The translations under genes and the position numbers were made by a program. Under the pieces are notes generated by a model. It was not told where the DNA came from and did no database searches. It was given only the letters and a program-made list of their open reading frames with translations. From Torymus aiolomorphi (lineage: Eukaryota > Arthropoda > Insecta > Hymenoptera > Torymidae), in assembly GCA_036365515.1 (NCBI GenBank), contig CM070873.1, positions 191,758,604 to 191,822,603 on the forward strand: DNA of 64,000 nucleotides. The letters are read 5' to 3'. Below, piece by piece: positions 46,422 to 58,610 of the stretch (the stretch's first letter is position 1; every line of letters begins with the position of its first letter).

Positions 46422-49259
46422 TCAGTACTTGTTTCGCTTGTACCGACGTTCGTAAGTCGTAATTTATTCGCGTGTACGACACGTGTTCCATTTTTGTATG
46501 TAATTTCAATATTACAGTCGTTATCGAAAATTTTTATAATTTTATGGGGACCTGTGTATTCAGGTTCGAAGGGGTCCTTTTTGGGTTCCTTCAGCAGAAG
46601 AACGCGGTCACCGATTTTGAACTTGCATGGATTATTTTTCCTGTCATAATATTCTTTCGACCTAATTTTTGCTTTACTTAAATTTTCATGAGCTAGCGTT
46701 TGGATTTTGCTAATTCTTTGTTTTAAATCGAGAAGGTATTCAAAGTAAGACTCGTTGTTTCCGGGGGGAAGAGGTTTATCTATTGGTGTTCGTGCTATAT
46801 TTCCGAAAACGCATTCGTATGGTGTCAGTCTAGTTCCCTCGTGCACGCTTGTGTTATATGCGAAAGTCGCGCAACTCAGCCATTCGTCCCAAGATTTTTC
46901 GTTTTTTACGTAGCATTTGAGATATTCTTTTAAAACGTGGTGCATACGCTCGATTGAGCCATTGCTCTGCGGACGATAAGCCGTGGTAGTGTATTTGGTT
47001 ATTTTGCAAAGTTTCGCTACGTTTTTCATTAGGCTTGAGGTAAAATTAGTGCCTTGGTCGGTTAATAGTATTCGCGGCGATCCGTATATACATACGAAGT
47101 TATTTAGAAATGCCATCGCGATTTGCATTGAATGAGTTTCCGCGAGTGGGACGGCTATCACGTATTTCGATAAAAGGCACGGCATGGTTAAGATGTGAGT
47201 GTTCCCATTTGTTGTCGCGGGCAGTGGACCTACGACGTCCATTGAGATTTTTTCGAACGCCTGCCCGGGTGTGTCTGTGAGAATCATTGGTTGGTGCACT
47301 TTTCTCCTTACCAGTTTATTTTTTTGGCAGGTTTCACAGCGGCTAATGTGGAGTTGTACGTCTTTTTTCAAAGATGGCCAATAATATTCCTGCCGAATCC
47401 TGAGGTATGTTTTATTTACGCCTTTGTGGCCGTTAATAGGACTCGCGTGGGTTTCAGTGACAATCCGTCTCTTCTCCTCACTATCATTGGGTGTTTTTAC
47501 CAGGTTTTTGCAGAGCAGTATTTTACTATTGACGTGAGAAAGCACTGCTCTGAGGCGTTGTGTGAATACGCGAACTGAAAAGTCGTCTATTGCCTATAGT
47601 ATCGAAACTCTTATAGATTTGAGTTTTTTCTCGTTGAGAATATTTGTTAAATTCTCTAAAGCGGAATCGAGTGTCTCTTCGTCTACCCGTGAGTGTCTGT
47701 CAGCTTTTAAAGTCACTGCTATATATACTTTCCGAGCGACGAGACACGTCTTGACTGCGCCGGAGTCTGGGTTACACTGAACTGGCAGTCCTCCGTGCTC
47801 GGCCAGCTCGGTCGCACCGGAGCATAGCGGCTGATTGTCACCGGATACAAAGTATAGTATGTTATCCTTGTGTGTGAAGAGACCGTCTCTAATCTCGATT
47901 ACATTTTCTCTGGACCGACGTATATTTTGATCATACGGTACGCACGGATCGTTGATGATACTTGATGATTCGGCGGATGTTTGGGATCTAATGTCCGTCG
48001 AGCTATGGACCCATAAATTATCGTCATTGTTTATCGTCTCGTGTCCACTGATAGAGCTTTGGTTTGTTTCGACGTTGGGCGGATGTATATCTTGAGGTGG
48101 AGTTACCGGGCTCTTGTTTTCATCAGGCGATGAGTTATTCGAAACGGGCTTATCTGCATGATATTCGCCTAATCTTATTTTTGTCTTTCGGCTGGTGGTG
48201 GCCGGTTTGCCTGACGTATCGTAGATATCGAACTTAGGGTTTGCGGTTCTTTCCCTTACGGGGTAACGTCGTGCAGGGGTCTCGTCAAGATCGGTGGATG
48301 TCATAAATATTCGGTTGTTTTCGATTTCGTTCGGGTTTCGCGATAAGGCGTCGGCCACGAAGTTCGTCTTGCCTTCTTTATAGACCACGTCGTAATCAAA
48401 TTCTCGGAGTTTAAAATAAAATCATTTTAAACGAGACCTCGGATCTTTGATATTGTGCACCCACACGAGGGGCTTATGATCGGTAAAGAATGTAAATTTC
48501 CTTCCGTATAAACAGTATCTAAATTGAAACGCGGCAGCTACCATGGCTAAGAGTTCCTTCTCAATAGTGGAATAGTTTAATTCCGCGTTCTTTAAATGTC
48601 TCGAAAAATAAGCTAGAGGTAAATCGTGTGGCTTTAATTCAATTTCATAGATTTGGCTCAACACGGCGCCGATCGCGTAATACGAAGCGTCGCACGTTAC
48701 AAGAAAAGACTTAGTGAAATCGGGGTATCTTAACACTGGGGCGTTCGTGAGACTACGTATAAGATAAGCGAGAGCAGCTTTTTGCGACTCTTTCCAATAA
48801 AAAGTGGCTTCCTTTCTTAAGAGTATGGATAGCGACTTTGTCTCTTTTGCGTAAAATGGTATGAATTTTCTGTAATAATTTGATAACCCTAATAACTGTC
48901 TGATATTCTTTTGGTTTTTGGGAGTTGGGAAGTTTACTAATGCGGCTATTTTCCGCGGGTCTGGTCTTACTCCTTCTGCGGTGATTACATGACCTAGATA
49001 CGCGACTTCTAACTTATAGAATTCACATTTGTCGGGTTGGAGGCGCATACCGGCGCTGCGAAGTCGTTCAGCAAAATTAACGGAATTTTGCGTCGTGTTC
49101 CTCAATAGTTTTTGAAAAAATAATACAGTCGTCTACGTAAATAAATACTTCGCGGTCCTGTAATCCGCGAAACAGGGAATTCATTTGCCGTTGGAAGGCG
49201 GCAGGCGAGTTTTTCAATCCGAAAGGCATTCGCGTAAATTGATAATGACCGTAAGGGGT
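46418..49259 (-). pseudogene. pol: pol: reverse transcriptase C-terminal part, RNase H, integrase
   Basis: Continuation of the gag-pol frame. It has TPYGHYQFTRMPFGL, then VFIYVDDCIIFSK (catalytic YVDD, about 49130), then a frameshift near 49078 to the frame with the RT thumb and RNase H (FLVTCDASYYAIGAVLS; FFTDHKPLVW). A TGA stands in place of a probable Trp at 48422. YKEGKTNFVADALSRNP follows, then a hydrophilic spacer, a TAG at 47594, and the integrase with an HHCC zinc finger (H-H about 47450, CETCQKNK about 47340). The D,D,E core is MDVVGPLP, LLTDQGTNF and GSIERMHH. The integrase frame itself is intact. Except for the single frameshift, everything lies in one frame. Confidence 0.88.
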
Positions 49260-52200
49260 CTAAAAGGCAGTTTTTGCTTTGTCTTCCTCTCGCATCGAAA
49301 TTTGGTGGAACCCCGAAGCAAGATCGAGTATACTAAAATATTTCGATTCGCCTAACTGGTCGATTATCTCATTGATGTTCGGTATTGGGTAGGCATCGCT
49401 GATTGTTTTTTTATTTAATTCGCGGTAGTCTATCACTGGCCGCCACCGTTTGTTGCCTTGGCTGTCCGGTTTTTTCGGCACGATCCATAGGGGGCTGTTA
49501 TAGGGTGAGTCAGAGGGCTCGATAATGCCTTCTTCCAGCATTTTACTAACCTGCCTTTCAATTTCATTTTTTAATATAGGCGGGTACCTGTATTGTTTTA
49601 CGTTAATCGGTACATCATCGGTGGTCGTTATCTTATGTTCAGCCATATGCGTGGCTCGCAACTTCTCATTGGGAAGTTGGAATATATCTGCGTAATTTTC
49701 GCAAAGCGCTTCTACTAGGGGTCGCGTGTTTTCTTCGCATTTGTCGAGATTGATCAAGGTTTTCACAATCTCCGCTCTATGCTGCAAGTTCGAACTCGGG
49801 ACTGTTTCAATGTTAAAAATTTTTAATTGTTCTACTCTCGCTTCATCGTAAGCGAACACGGTTTCTCTATTAAAATCGAGATCTTCGTCAAGTCGAGTCA
49901 GTATTGTAAAAATGTCATAATCCGTCGCGATTCCGTCGTCCGTAGTGCAATATTCAATCGCGGCTTGATATTCTTCTGTTTCTTCCGAGTTCGGGCACGA
50001 GAAAGAATCTACGAATGACCTGATATAATTTTCGTAATCATAAGTTTCTCGCGATTCTGTGTTTTCGACGAAACTGTCTGTTTCGCAGTTTTCATTCGCG
50101 GTTCGATTCGCGGTTTTTGTTCGATCTGTGTTAATGTCGATATTCAAAAATATTTCAGACGAACCGCGAGGAGTCCGTGATAATGTTTTGTTTTCGTTAT
50201 TTACCGATTTTTGATCATCATTATCGACAAAAATTAGTTCAGGCATCTGATCGGAGAATTCGCTCCACAGTTCGTTCGTTGGTGGGCGATCCGTCGGAGG
50301 TACCTTTGATATTGAGTTTGATTTGGAAAGATTGTCGATTGACTCGATATCTTGATGGCCCGCGCGTACCACTTCCGCGTTTGTCTCGCGCTCCGGATTC
50401 CGCGTCTTGGTCAATAGTAAGCTCGGGTTTGAGCTGATAGTCTCGGTGACATTTCCGTGTTTTGTGGTTTTCTCATAAATTACGCTCGGAGGTTTTAATT
50501 CCTCGTTCACCGAGAGAGTACGGGCTTCGTCTCGCATCTCGAGAGTTATACTCTCGGCAGGGACTGTTTCTAGTCCTATCAAGCTGCTTGCGCAGCTAAA
50601 ATGTAATTTTTCCCCTTTTTTTAAATTTTTAGGTGGATCAATTTTTGAAGAAGCCCCGTCCGCGCTTTGTTCCTGTTTCGCGGTTAGGGCGTCGTTGCAG
50701 TTGTTTCTAAGGACCTTTTGGCCGGACTCATCTATGTTAATTTTGCGTTTAAATTCACGATTCGATATTTTATGATTCACTCCGCTTTCGTCAAGTGTTC
50801 CGCCCGCGTTACTCGAAGGGTGTGCTGCGTTTGTGCAGTCGTTAAGTGAGAATGGCGCGTTTAGGATTCTGCTTGCTTCGGTCGGGTTACTGGAGCTCTC
50901 TTGAGCTGTCTCGATTTCCCCCTTTTCGGTATATTTAATCATAGCCGGGGTGAGTGTCGGTACTCTGATTCTAATATCATAGTTGTTCTCGTTTTTTAAA
51001 GGCACGTAAATAGTCAGGTCGTCGGTCGGTATAACATTTTTTCCTCCTAAAAAGATATTAGGGTAAACTTCGCGTTTTTCAAGGTATTTTACGCGATGGT
51101 GCTCGGGCACTGTCATTTGCATCCATATAGTTTCTTTCGCGCGGCATTCGGCGACTGTTTCTTCGCCTATAATAATTTGAGTATCTTTTAATGTCAGCCT
51201 ATCGCGTTTGAAATCTAAAATCATGCTACTGCTACGGCAAAATTGTGCTCCGATGAGCAAATCCGTTTTTATGGGAAAAGTGTCGGGGACTACGACAAAT
51301 TTCGCTTCCGCTTTTAAATCGTCTAGGTATAAAAATGTTGTCCCTAGTGTATCTACTCGCGTAGTAGTAATGCCTGCTAGTTTAGGTTGGCAATCGCTGT
51401 TTATTGGGGTGCCTGGCTGTAACGCAGAAAGTTTTACGACATTAACTCTAATTGTTGATGGCCGTAAAATAAATTCTGTGTTTGGGGTTTCCTCCGGGGA
51501 TTCCCTGTTTTCGAGTGACATTACTGGACGGTCGGCCTTCCTCTCCCGGGCGCCGTCCTTCGCCACGGGTGTTTCCCCGTTTCCCGCGTTTTTAGCGGCC
51601 TGTTCTTTATTCTTTAGAGTATAACACTCATCTATAGTATGGCCTTTCTTTTTACAATACGCGCATACTTTGGAAGGGTCTCGCGGGGGCCTTCCTTCCC
51701 GCTGCTTTCCGGGTGGCGCGGAGTCTACTTTCTCTCCATCTGCTTTGTTATCTTTCTCTCCGTCGTCGCGCCTGTCATTTGTTTTCTTCCACTCGCGTTT
51801 TTCTTCGCGTCGCGTCACTTCATTGCCGTGGTTTCGGGGGTCTTTTCGGAGAAAGTCTCCATATATGTTCTGTTTGCCGTATTTTTCACCGTCGATGTTA
51901 ATTCGTTTTTCAGCCTGAATTGCTTCATTAAACACCGCGTGTAATGTGTCAACGCGTTGGTTTACGTAAAGACGATAGAATGGCGGGAGGGCCAAGAAAA
52001 ATTCATTAATTACCTCTTTCTCTATCTTTTCTTTTCGCGAAGCGGGCAGTTTGTCTATATTCTCATCGAGACATGTACAATCGATGATGGCTGTATAAAT
52101 TTCTGAAACGCGGTCGATGAGTTTAAGTATTGTCTCATTTTCGCGCTTCGCGAGTGTAGCTAACTGTCCTCTGTAATAATTTCCTGAGTGGCGATTACTA

Positions 52201-52436
52201 AAAGTGCGCTTTAAGTTGGTTAAAAAATCGTCTAGAGTTTCGGAGTCATCATATTCAATGGCCACGGCGACGTGGTCTTCCAGTTTAAATTTTAAAAGTC
52301 GCGTTATTTCTAATTGAGCGCATTCTGGAAATTGATTTTTTATTCGATTAACGGCGCGTACGAATTTATAGAGATTCGTTCCGTCGAATTTCGGAATCAC
52401 TGCAAGGCTTTCCCTGATTATCGCGTTTGAGGGCAT
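49260..52436 (-). pseudogene. gag: gag-protease-RT N-terminal part
   Basis: ATG at 52436 opens 1058 codons. Residues 1-190 are a Ty3/Gypsy gag capsid-like region (IPKFDGTNLYKF). A basic linker follows, then a zinc knuckle with C258, C261, H266, C271. The retropepsin region follows (VVKLSALQPGT; LLIGAQFC about residue 395), but the expected D-S/T-G is replaced by ILRPSTIRV. Next is a long low-similarity linker, then RT starting around residue 950 (RYPPILKNEIERQV; FSILDLASGFHQI, motif A). A TAG after KTAF ends the open frame. The frame is otherwise open over 3.2 kb, so decay is recent. Confidence 0.88.
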
Positions 52437-52576
52437 TAGGCTTGATTGATGGGTTTCGCGCGACGGCGACCGCTATGCCGCGAGTTTCGGCTTGAATGAC
52501 TTGGGAGGCGTCTGCGTATTGGTGGTTGATCGTTCGGTCCGTGATTTATTGAGCGATTAATTAGCGCGCTTTCGCG

Positions 52577-52852
52577 TCATTCTGCTTCCGCGACAAACCG
52601 ATCTCTTTCCCTTAACTCCGCGGTTAATCTTTCCTCAGCGGTCCTACGTCTTTGCCGTTCTTCGTTGAGAAGCCTCTCGGCGTCCTCGGCTCTCGCGTGC
52701 ATTTGCTCGAGTATTTCCTCGTTTTGGTTTTCTTGTACTTGCCTAAGCCTACTTTCTAACTCATTTTCGCGTGAATTTAACCTTTTTTCGCGTTGCACTA
52801 TTTCTTGGAAACGCATTTCCAACTCTTCGACACTGAGTTGTTTGTGCGCCAT
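52577..52852 (-). CDS. small coiled-coil protein at the start of the retrotransposon
   Basis: ATG at 52852, 91 codons, ending 140 bp before the gag ATG. Almost the whole protein (residues 7-90) is a charged Glu/Arg coiled coil (LEMRFQEIVQREKRLNSREN). It may be a separate gag N-terminal module or an accessory ORF. No homology is recognised. Confidence 0.5.
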   Translation of the reverse strand: MAHKQLSVEELEMRFQEIVQREKRLNSRENELESRLRQVQENQNEEILEQMHARAEDAERLLNEERQRRRTAEERLTAELRERDRFVAEAE

Positions 52853-53007
52853 TTTTCTAATTATTTTTCACTTTCACTGATTTTATATTAAACAAAACGG
52901 TGTTTATGAACGCTTTTTGTATTCTGGTAACTAATTTTTCTAATTTTAACGAGATTTCACACTGATTTTACGTATTTCTGTATAAAAACCCTGCGCCAGG
53001 TGATTAT

Positions 53008-53025
53008 CCAACACCGCTGTCACCA
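53008..53025 (-). promoter_or_regulatory. tRNA primer-binding site
   Basis: On the minus strand TGGTGACAGCGGTGTTGG lies three bases after the LTR end. It starts with TGG, as a tRNA CCA-end complement must. The tRNA species is not assigned. Confidence 0.6.
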
Positions 53026-53028
53026 GTT

Positions 53029-53907
53029 TGTTACGTCCCCGCGTGTAAATTTAGATTTTGTTATTACACTCGCGTACGCTGACAGTATGAAAGGACTTAG
53101 CTTTGGTTATGTTGGCCTTGATGCGTGGCTTGGCCGTCTCGGTGGCGGGCCCCTGCGTTCGAGGGCCTCCTGAATGGCGTTCTGCGCGGCGGGTTTGCTT
53201 GAGATGCCGTCCTGCTTGGCTGCCGACGGCTCTGCTTCCGGTGGATGGAAGTCTCCGTATGAGTGTGTGTGTTCTCGTGGCTGCTGTCACCACTTCCTGG
53301 TTTGTCCCGGGCAGGAAGATCCCTGTTGCTCGGCTGGCTGCCGCTGGTCGTCGTCCGTGAGCTGCTCTGAAATAGACCGCGTCGCGTTCCGTCGGACGAG
53401 GTAAAAGTGAATAAATTGGAATACGCGTTCTTTTAGTTAAAAAGTGAAATTTATTCACATTTATTGAGTAAAAAGATATAAAAACACAGTATTCCGTGAA
53501 AAAGTCTTATATTATAAAGGTATAATGTCAAAAAGTTTATAATAAACGTCGCGCGTGAAACAATGAAAACGAGAGAGAGAGCTAAGCTCGAGGAGCTTGT
53601 AGCTGAGAGCTGCTTGCTCAAGTCGATGGTCGAGAGAGACTGTTCTTCTCCTCAGCTGCTCTACCCGGCTGCACTGAAGGAGAGCGTGGAGCGTGGGTGG
53701 AAAACCCTTCTTTGTGTCAAGGTCCCCCTTGATGATTGGTTCTCGGCACGTTGTGGACGAGAGGGGTGATGCCGGTTCGGTGGGGACGCTCCTTGCCGGT
53801 GCCCCTCTGCTCTTGGTCTTAATCTTAATGATGTAAACATCCTCGATCGAGTGGCTAACGCGGCTCATTGTAGTCGGCTTAGTGTTTCGATCGAGCATAT
53901 TTTAACA
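53029..53907 (-). repeat. 5' LTR of the Gypsy element, 879 bp
   Basis: Read on minus it begins TGTTAAAATATGC and ends GGGGACGTAACA, giving TGTTA/TAACA ends. AATAAA-like signals lie near 53465-53450. The 3' LTR is missing, so ends rest on dinucleotides and the adjacent primer site. ORFs within it (53051-53458, 53512-53898) are not considered genes. Confidence 0.55.
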
Positions 53908-54399
53908 GAGATTGTTATTTTTCTTATGCTAATAACTTCTTTGCGCATATCCGATACGTCTGTAAGGAAGGTAATCAATAGTTATTAACTTTGAGATAAA
54001 GCGTATCGTATATGCGGGATTCCTAAATTATATTTCACTGGCACGTTCGAAAGAAGTTTACATAAGCTTGTGTGGACGTGCCAAGTGTCTTATTCTGCAT
54101 GTATGCTCTTTTGATTATTCATTTTATTACAGGATGTTATTTTAGCGGCGGGCCATGCAATATCGGCCGGCTTACATTATTGAATAATAGTTATTTTTGC
54201 AGTGATTATTTATGAAGGCAGATCAGCCTTATATATATATGTATATAGGACCAGAGGAATCTGTATATAGATAAAAAGTGTGCCAATGCAAATGTGTTTC
54301 TAAGAACAATCACAGATTTCTCTCTCCTATCTTATAAGATTAATGATTAAAGTTAGTTACTTATAATATTGCTTAATAATATAACGTGCGCAAGTAGTA
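53908..54399. other. no gene recognised
   Basis: AT-rich flank between the Gypsy LTR and the next repeat block. No supported feature. Confidence 0.55.
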
Positions 54400-55266
<867 letters not shown>

Positions 55267-55351
55267 AGATATCGAATAGTATGTTTTTACGTGATATTAT
55301 ATTGTGGTCCTCAAAGAACCGTTTTGATAAAAAATTAACAGTAAACGATTA

Positions 55352-55624
55352 TTAAAATCGTTTGTACGCTTGTTTCTCTGGAAACGAGAAGGTGTTCTTG
55401 GAGAAGCTATTGTGCGATGACGATTTTGATGATGACGACGATGATGGCTGTATAAGGGGCTGCTTCTCTTTATCGCCGGTGTAATTTTTCGTAGCGTTCT
55501 TGCTTTGCGGTGGCCCCATACTTCTTGCTTGTTTGACGTTCATTATGAAAATGGTACTTCCCGTTTCGCTCATCGCATTATAAATGAATATACTATACTT
55601 TGCATCATGTGGTGTAGAAACCAT
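55352..55624 (-). CDS. hypothetical Ser-rich protein, end of Polinton block
   Basis: ATG at 55624, 90 codons. N-terminal half is ordinary (YSIFIYNAMSETGSTIFIMN), the C-terminal half is Ser/Lys-rich low complexity (QPSSSSSSKSSSHNSFSK). No family recognised. It could be a Polinton accessory gene or a chance frame. Confidence 0.35.
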   Translation of the reverse strand: MVSTPHDAKYSIFIYNAMSETGSTIFIMNVKQARSMGPPQSKNATKNYTGDKEKQPLIQPSSSSSSKSSSHNSFSKNTFSFPEKQAYKRF

Positions 55625-55786
55625 GCGTAGGAACTCGTGACGCTAAAATGGAGTATGCAGAGTATATCTATGATATATGAATTTTATAAGAAAGGTTTGG
55701 TGGATAGAAGGTAAAAAATAAAAAAGATTGTTGGTTCTAATTAAAATTGAATATATATTGTTTAAGCCTTTGAATAATATTACAAA

Positions 55787-56143
55787 TTAATTTGCGAACA
55801 TATAATCGTACATATCATGAGCCAAGTTGGATAAGCCAAATGCATAAAATTCCATAAGAAAAATGTCGTACAAATCTTTATTCATATTACCGAATTCCAT
55901 GTGCAACTTTGCTCTATTATTAATTTCATTTTTACGCAATGAACAATATTGTTTAAACGCAGCAGTGTCTTTCAAAATATTTTTCGCTTTTTCAGTGCTT
56001 TCTCTCTTTAACTCAACTTTTAAAAACTCAATTACGTTATCGATACCGCGATTTATAAATCCAGCACTTTCTTCTAAACGTTTTAGCCACTCATCGACAC
56101 ATTCGCGCACTTCTCGTAGGCCGTTCAAAGTTGCCTGCTGCAT
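55787..56143 (-). CDS. hypothetical helical protein of Polinton block
   Basis: ATG at 56143, 118 codons, 21 bp after the stop of the upstream gene. It is predicted mostly helical and charged (DEWLKRLEESAGFINRGIDN), ending FMEFYAFGLSNLAHDM-like. No domain recognised. Position and orientation suggest it belongs to the element. Confidence 0.55.
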   Translation of the reverse strand: MQQATLNGLREVRECVDEWLKRLEESAGFINRGIDNVIEFLKVELKRESTEKAKNILKDTAAFKQYCSLRKNEINNRAKLHMEFGNMNKDLYDIFLMEFYAFGLSNLAHDMYDYMFAN

Positions 56144-56164
56144 GACGATTCCGGGTGGACTTTC

Positions 56165-56758
56165 TTATTTTCTTTTCTTCTGTGGTGTCTCGTACTGTGA
56201 ACAACTGTCTGGAAACTGCGTCTCCTCGTCTATTGGTTGCCCTTCGGGAAAGTCTCCTCTGACGAGCTTCGGTGTCGGTACACTAGGTCTCTCGTCGATA
56301 AGGATGGACCTCACTCCGTACGCCGTTGTAAAATTGATGTCGTGGTTTGGAAGAAATATTTTTGAAGGCTTACCGAAGTCTTTGTAGAAGGTGAATGAAT
56401 CTAGCACATACCCCATCATCGCGTCCATTTGGTCGCTGATCAGTTCCCAACTTTTTTTTTCGAGAGTTACGTACTTTGCAGGAGACCCTGTACTACAGAG
56501 TTTCACCACAGCTCTATAAAATCCTGCGTGGTGTTCTAATCCAACAACGACTCTTTTGGAATTTGATTTATTGATAGCGTAGGTTGTAGACAGGAAGAGA
56601 TTTGGCAGATCCATGTTTTTATTAACTCGCGATGTTACTGCTACTGCTGCTGCTGGTGGAGGTAGTGGTGGTGCAGCTGATGGCGGAGGTAGTGGTGATG
56701 GAGTTACTGCTACTGAAGCTGCTACTGAAGCTGCTGCTGATGCTTCGTTTTTGTCCAT
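56165..56758 (-). CDS. conserved uncharacterised Polinton-associated protein
   Basis: ATG at 56758, 197 codons. Residues ~5-48 are Ala/Pro/Val low complexity from GCT/ACC-type repeats. From residue 50 the protein is ordered: VVVGLEHHAGFYRAVVKL, YVTLEKKSWELISDQMDAM, FLPNHDINFTTAYGVRSILI. I recall this pattern in many uncharacterised insect proteins encoded next to Polinton capsid and integrase genes. Function unknown. A basic tail (QKKRK) ends it. Confidence 0.65.
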   Translation of the reverse strand: MDKNEASAAASVAASVAVTPSPLPPPSAAPPLPPPAAAVAVTSRVNKNMDLPNLFLSTTYAINKSNSKRVVVGLEHHAGFYRAVVKLCSTGSPAKYVTLEKKSWELISDQMDAMMGYVLDSFTFYKDFGKPSKIFLPNHDINFTTAYGVRSILIDERPSVPTPKLVRGDFPEGQPIDEETQFPDSCSQYETPQKKRK

Positions 56759-56999
56759 TTTAAAGCAAGAGTATACTTAGAGATTGAACGGACACTGGAA
56801 TATCCACGCGCGAGCGTACTCTCAAATGGAATGGATACTCGTGACTGAAGGCAAGCATGTCGGGCTCCAGCTTTTACACGTATGTCCCCACCATGCTCTG
56901 TTTTCCCATTGGCCGATGAATCCGTTACGTACCATTCCCTCATCCAATCAGTGAACGGAGTGATGCCGTTGTAATATATAGAATTCAACAAGATGAAAG

Positions 57000-57420
57000 C
57001 GATGAATGTAACATAACCTTACTAGCCGTTTCGTATTCGCGATAAAAAAGTACGTTGGAATGACGTGAGCTTAGAGAGTAACGAATACGCGATAAAAATA
57101 ACGGTTTCCGAGAAAGAAATCGATGAATGTAACATAACCTCACTTTCCGTTTCGTATTCGCGATAAAAAAGTACGTTGGGATGACGTGCGCTTAGAGAGT
57201 AACGAATACGCGATAAAAATAACGGTTTCCGAGAAAGAAATCGATGAATGTAACATAACCTCACTTTCCGTTTCGTATTCGCGATAAAAAAGTACGTTGG
57301 GATGACGTCCGCTTAGAGAGTAACGCGAATACGAGATAAAAATAATGGTTTCGGAGAAAGATTATGATGAAAGAAATCCTTGAATGTAACGTAACCTCAC
57401 TTTCCGTTTTGTATTCGCGA
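57000..57420. repeat. ~121-bp tandem repeat, 3.5 copies
   Basis: gatgaatgtaacataacct starts at about 57001, 57122 and 57243, with a diverged copy at 57380. Units also share gtattcgcgataaaaaagta and gaatacgcgataaaaat. The array lies between the protease and the 197-residue gene and runs into the protease 3' end. The rest of 56759-57000 shows no gene. Confidence 0.92.
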
Positions 57421-57700
57421 TAAAAAAGTTCCACTGGAAACGCACGCAGTTTCTTCGTAGGCGATCAAGATGGAGTGCTGAGGTGGGAGCGATCCCGTAA
57501 CTATCGAAATATACTCCGTATTCATTTTTGTCTATGTAAATGGCAACCCAATGCGATCTTGGTTTATTTGCTGTATCTAGATTGGTCACAATAGCCACAG
57601 GTGGACTTAAAATTTTTGGAATGTGATCAGCAGCATACACACCTATTGTATTCGCTCTTAGCGCACCTATCGCATGCATTATTGTCCTTGTGTCCATCAT
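57362..57700 (-). pseudogene. adenain-like cysteine protease, C-terminally truncated
   Basis: ATG at 57700, 112 codons, overlapping the upstream gene by 74 bp. IGVYAADHIPK, then SHWVAIYID (His50) and YGVYFDSYGIAP (Asp66) match the first two catalytic residues of adenovirus-type maturation proteases found in Polintons. The family's Gln and catalytic Cys lie further on, in a QG..S..CGxYC-like segment. Here the frame enters the 121-bp repeat after about residue 95 and this segment is absent. The product is predicted inactive. In an intact element it would process capsid precursors. Confidence 0.72.
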
Positions 57701-58472
57701 GTAATTGATTCTCCCTGAATATATTTGTATTTACAGACTTTTCACTGGGAACGTTCTCAGTGAATACAATGTTGAAGTCGTCGTCGTCGTTGTCGCCGTC
57801 GTCGTCGTCGTCGTCGTTGTTTGCTTTTACCGCGTGTGTGCTACTGTCGTCGTCGGTTACATCTACTCCACTTGGTTCACCAAAGCGAAAAGACTTTCTG
57901 CTTTCGTTACGATACTTGCAAAGAGCAGCGTAAAATCTTTCGCTTTGTATGGTTTCAGTTACTTCGCGCCACTCTTCTGGAAGTATACTGTATAGCCATT
58001 TTCTTAATAGGTTTGCTTTGAAAAGTGCACAAAAGTCTTTCTTATTTTCTATATGTTTTTCGATATGACTTGCACACACTAATGAATTCGGAAATAGTCC
58101 TTCTAATTTACTAAACGATGGCGACCTCCACTCTTCGAGGTTTATAACGCACCTTCCAAGCACGTTCTCGAGATACCTTCGCTTTTGATCCCCTCGCACG
58201 TAGATATTTCTCCCCTTCTTCACAAGTTTGTAGAGATGATGGCGCAATCGTCGTAATGATACGTCACCTTCGAACCACTCTATTCCGTGTAAGTGAACTG
58301 TGCAATAGCTGTTTGTCGTCTTTATGTCTGGTGGCAAATGCAAAAAATTACAAGGTGGGCCTGCTATCCAATGACCGACTATGAGCTCTTGCAATGCGAT
58401 CACAGCCACTTCCTTTGGCAAAAAATTTCTGTTAACGTCGCGAAAACCTTGTATGTCGACAATGAAATCCAT
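57627..58472 (-). CDS. conserved uncharacterised Polinton-associated protein with acidic tail
   Basis: ATG at 58472, 281 codons. The N-terminal ~190 residues are ordered: DFIVDIQGFRDVNRNFLPKE, VHLHGIEWFEGD, CASHIEKH. This layout resembles a family of transposon-linked proteins with a nuclease-like (RNase H fold) start, where the first motif often reads D-x-E/Q-G-F; catalytic function is not proven. Residues ~215-235 are an Asp-rich run from a (GAC)n repeat, followed by a Cys-rich tail (CDRCAKSEYNRCVCC) that overlaps the protease start. Confidence 0.65.
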   Translation of the reverse strand: MDFIVDIQGFRDVNRNFLPKEVAVIALQELIVGHWIAGPPCNFLHLPPDIKTTNSYCTVHLHGIEWFEGDVSLRRLRHHLYKLVKKGRNIYVRGDQKRRYLENVLGRCVINLEEWRSPSFSKLEGLFPNSLVCASHIEKHIENKKDFCALFKANLLRKWLYSILPEEWREVTETIQSERFYAALCKYRNESRKSFRFGEPSGVDVTDDDSSTHAVKANNDDDDDDGDNDDDDFNIVFTENVPSEKSVNTNIFRENQLHDGHKDNNACDRCAKSEYNRCVCC

Positions 58473-58610
58473 GATTTAAGAAGTGAGCGCGAGAGTGTAT
58501 CGCTATGTAAAAGACCAAATGACAACTGATCCTCACGCGTAGGCGTTTTATTTCTGATATACGCTTATCCCCACTACTCTTGTTTCTCCTTCTTCTTCTT
58601 CTTCTTATAT

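Larger units (their letters stand above)
44976..53907 (-). mobile_element. Ty3/Gypsy retrotransposon with env-like gene, 3' truncated
   Basis: Minus-strand order is LTR (53907-53029), primer site (53025-53008), coiled-coil ORF, gag-pol, integrase, env-like. No second LTR is found beyond 44976, and the element ends abruptly next to an unrelated protein fragment. Three in-frame stops and one frameshift in pol show it is inactive. Confidence 0.88.

Noticed and set aside
53051..53898. Arg/Thr-rich and other frames beside the gag gene
   Set aside because: They lie within the LTR and are not supported by composition or position.
57705..57995. Val-rich membrane-like protein on the plus strand
   Set aside because: Antisense of the Asp-rich repeat of the 281-residue gene.
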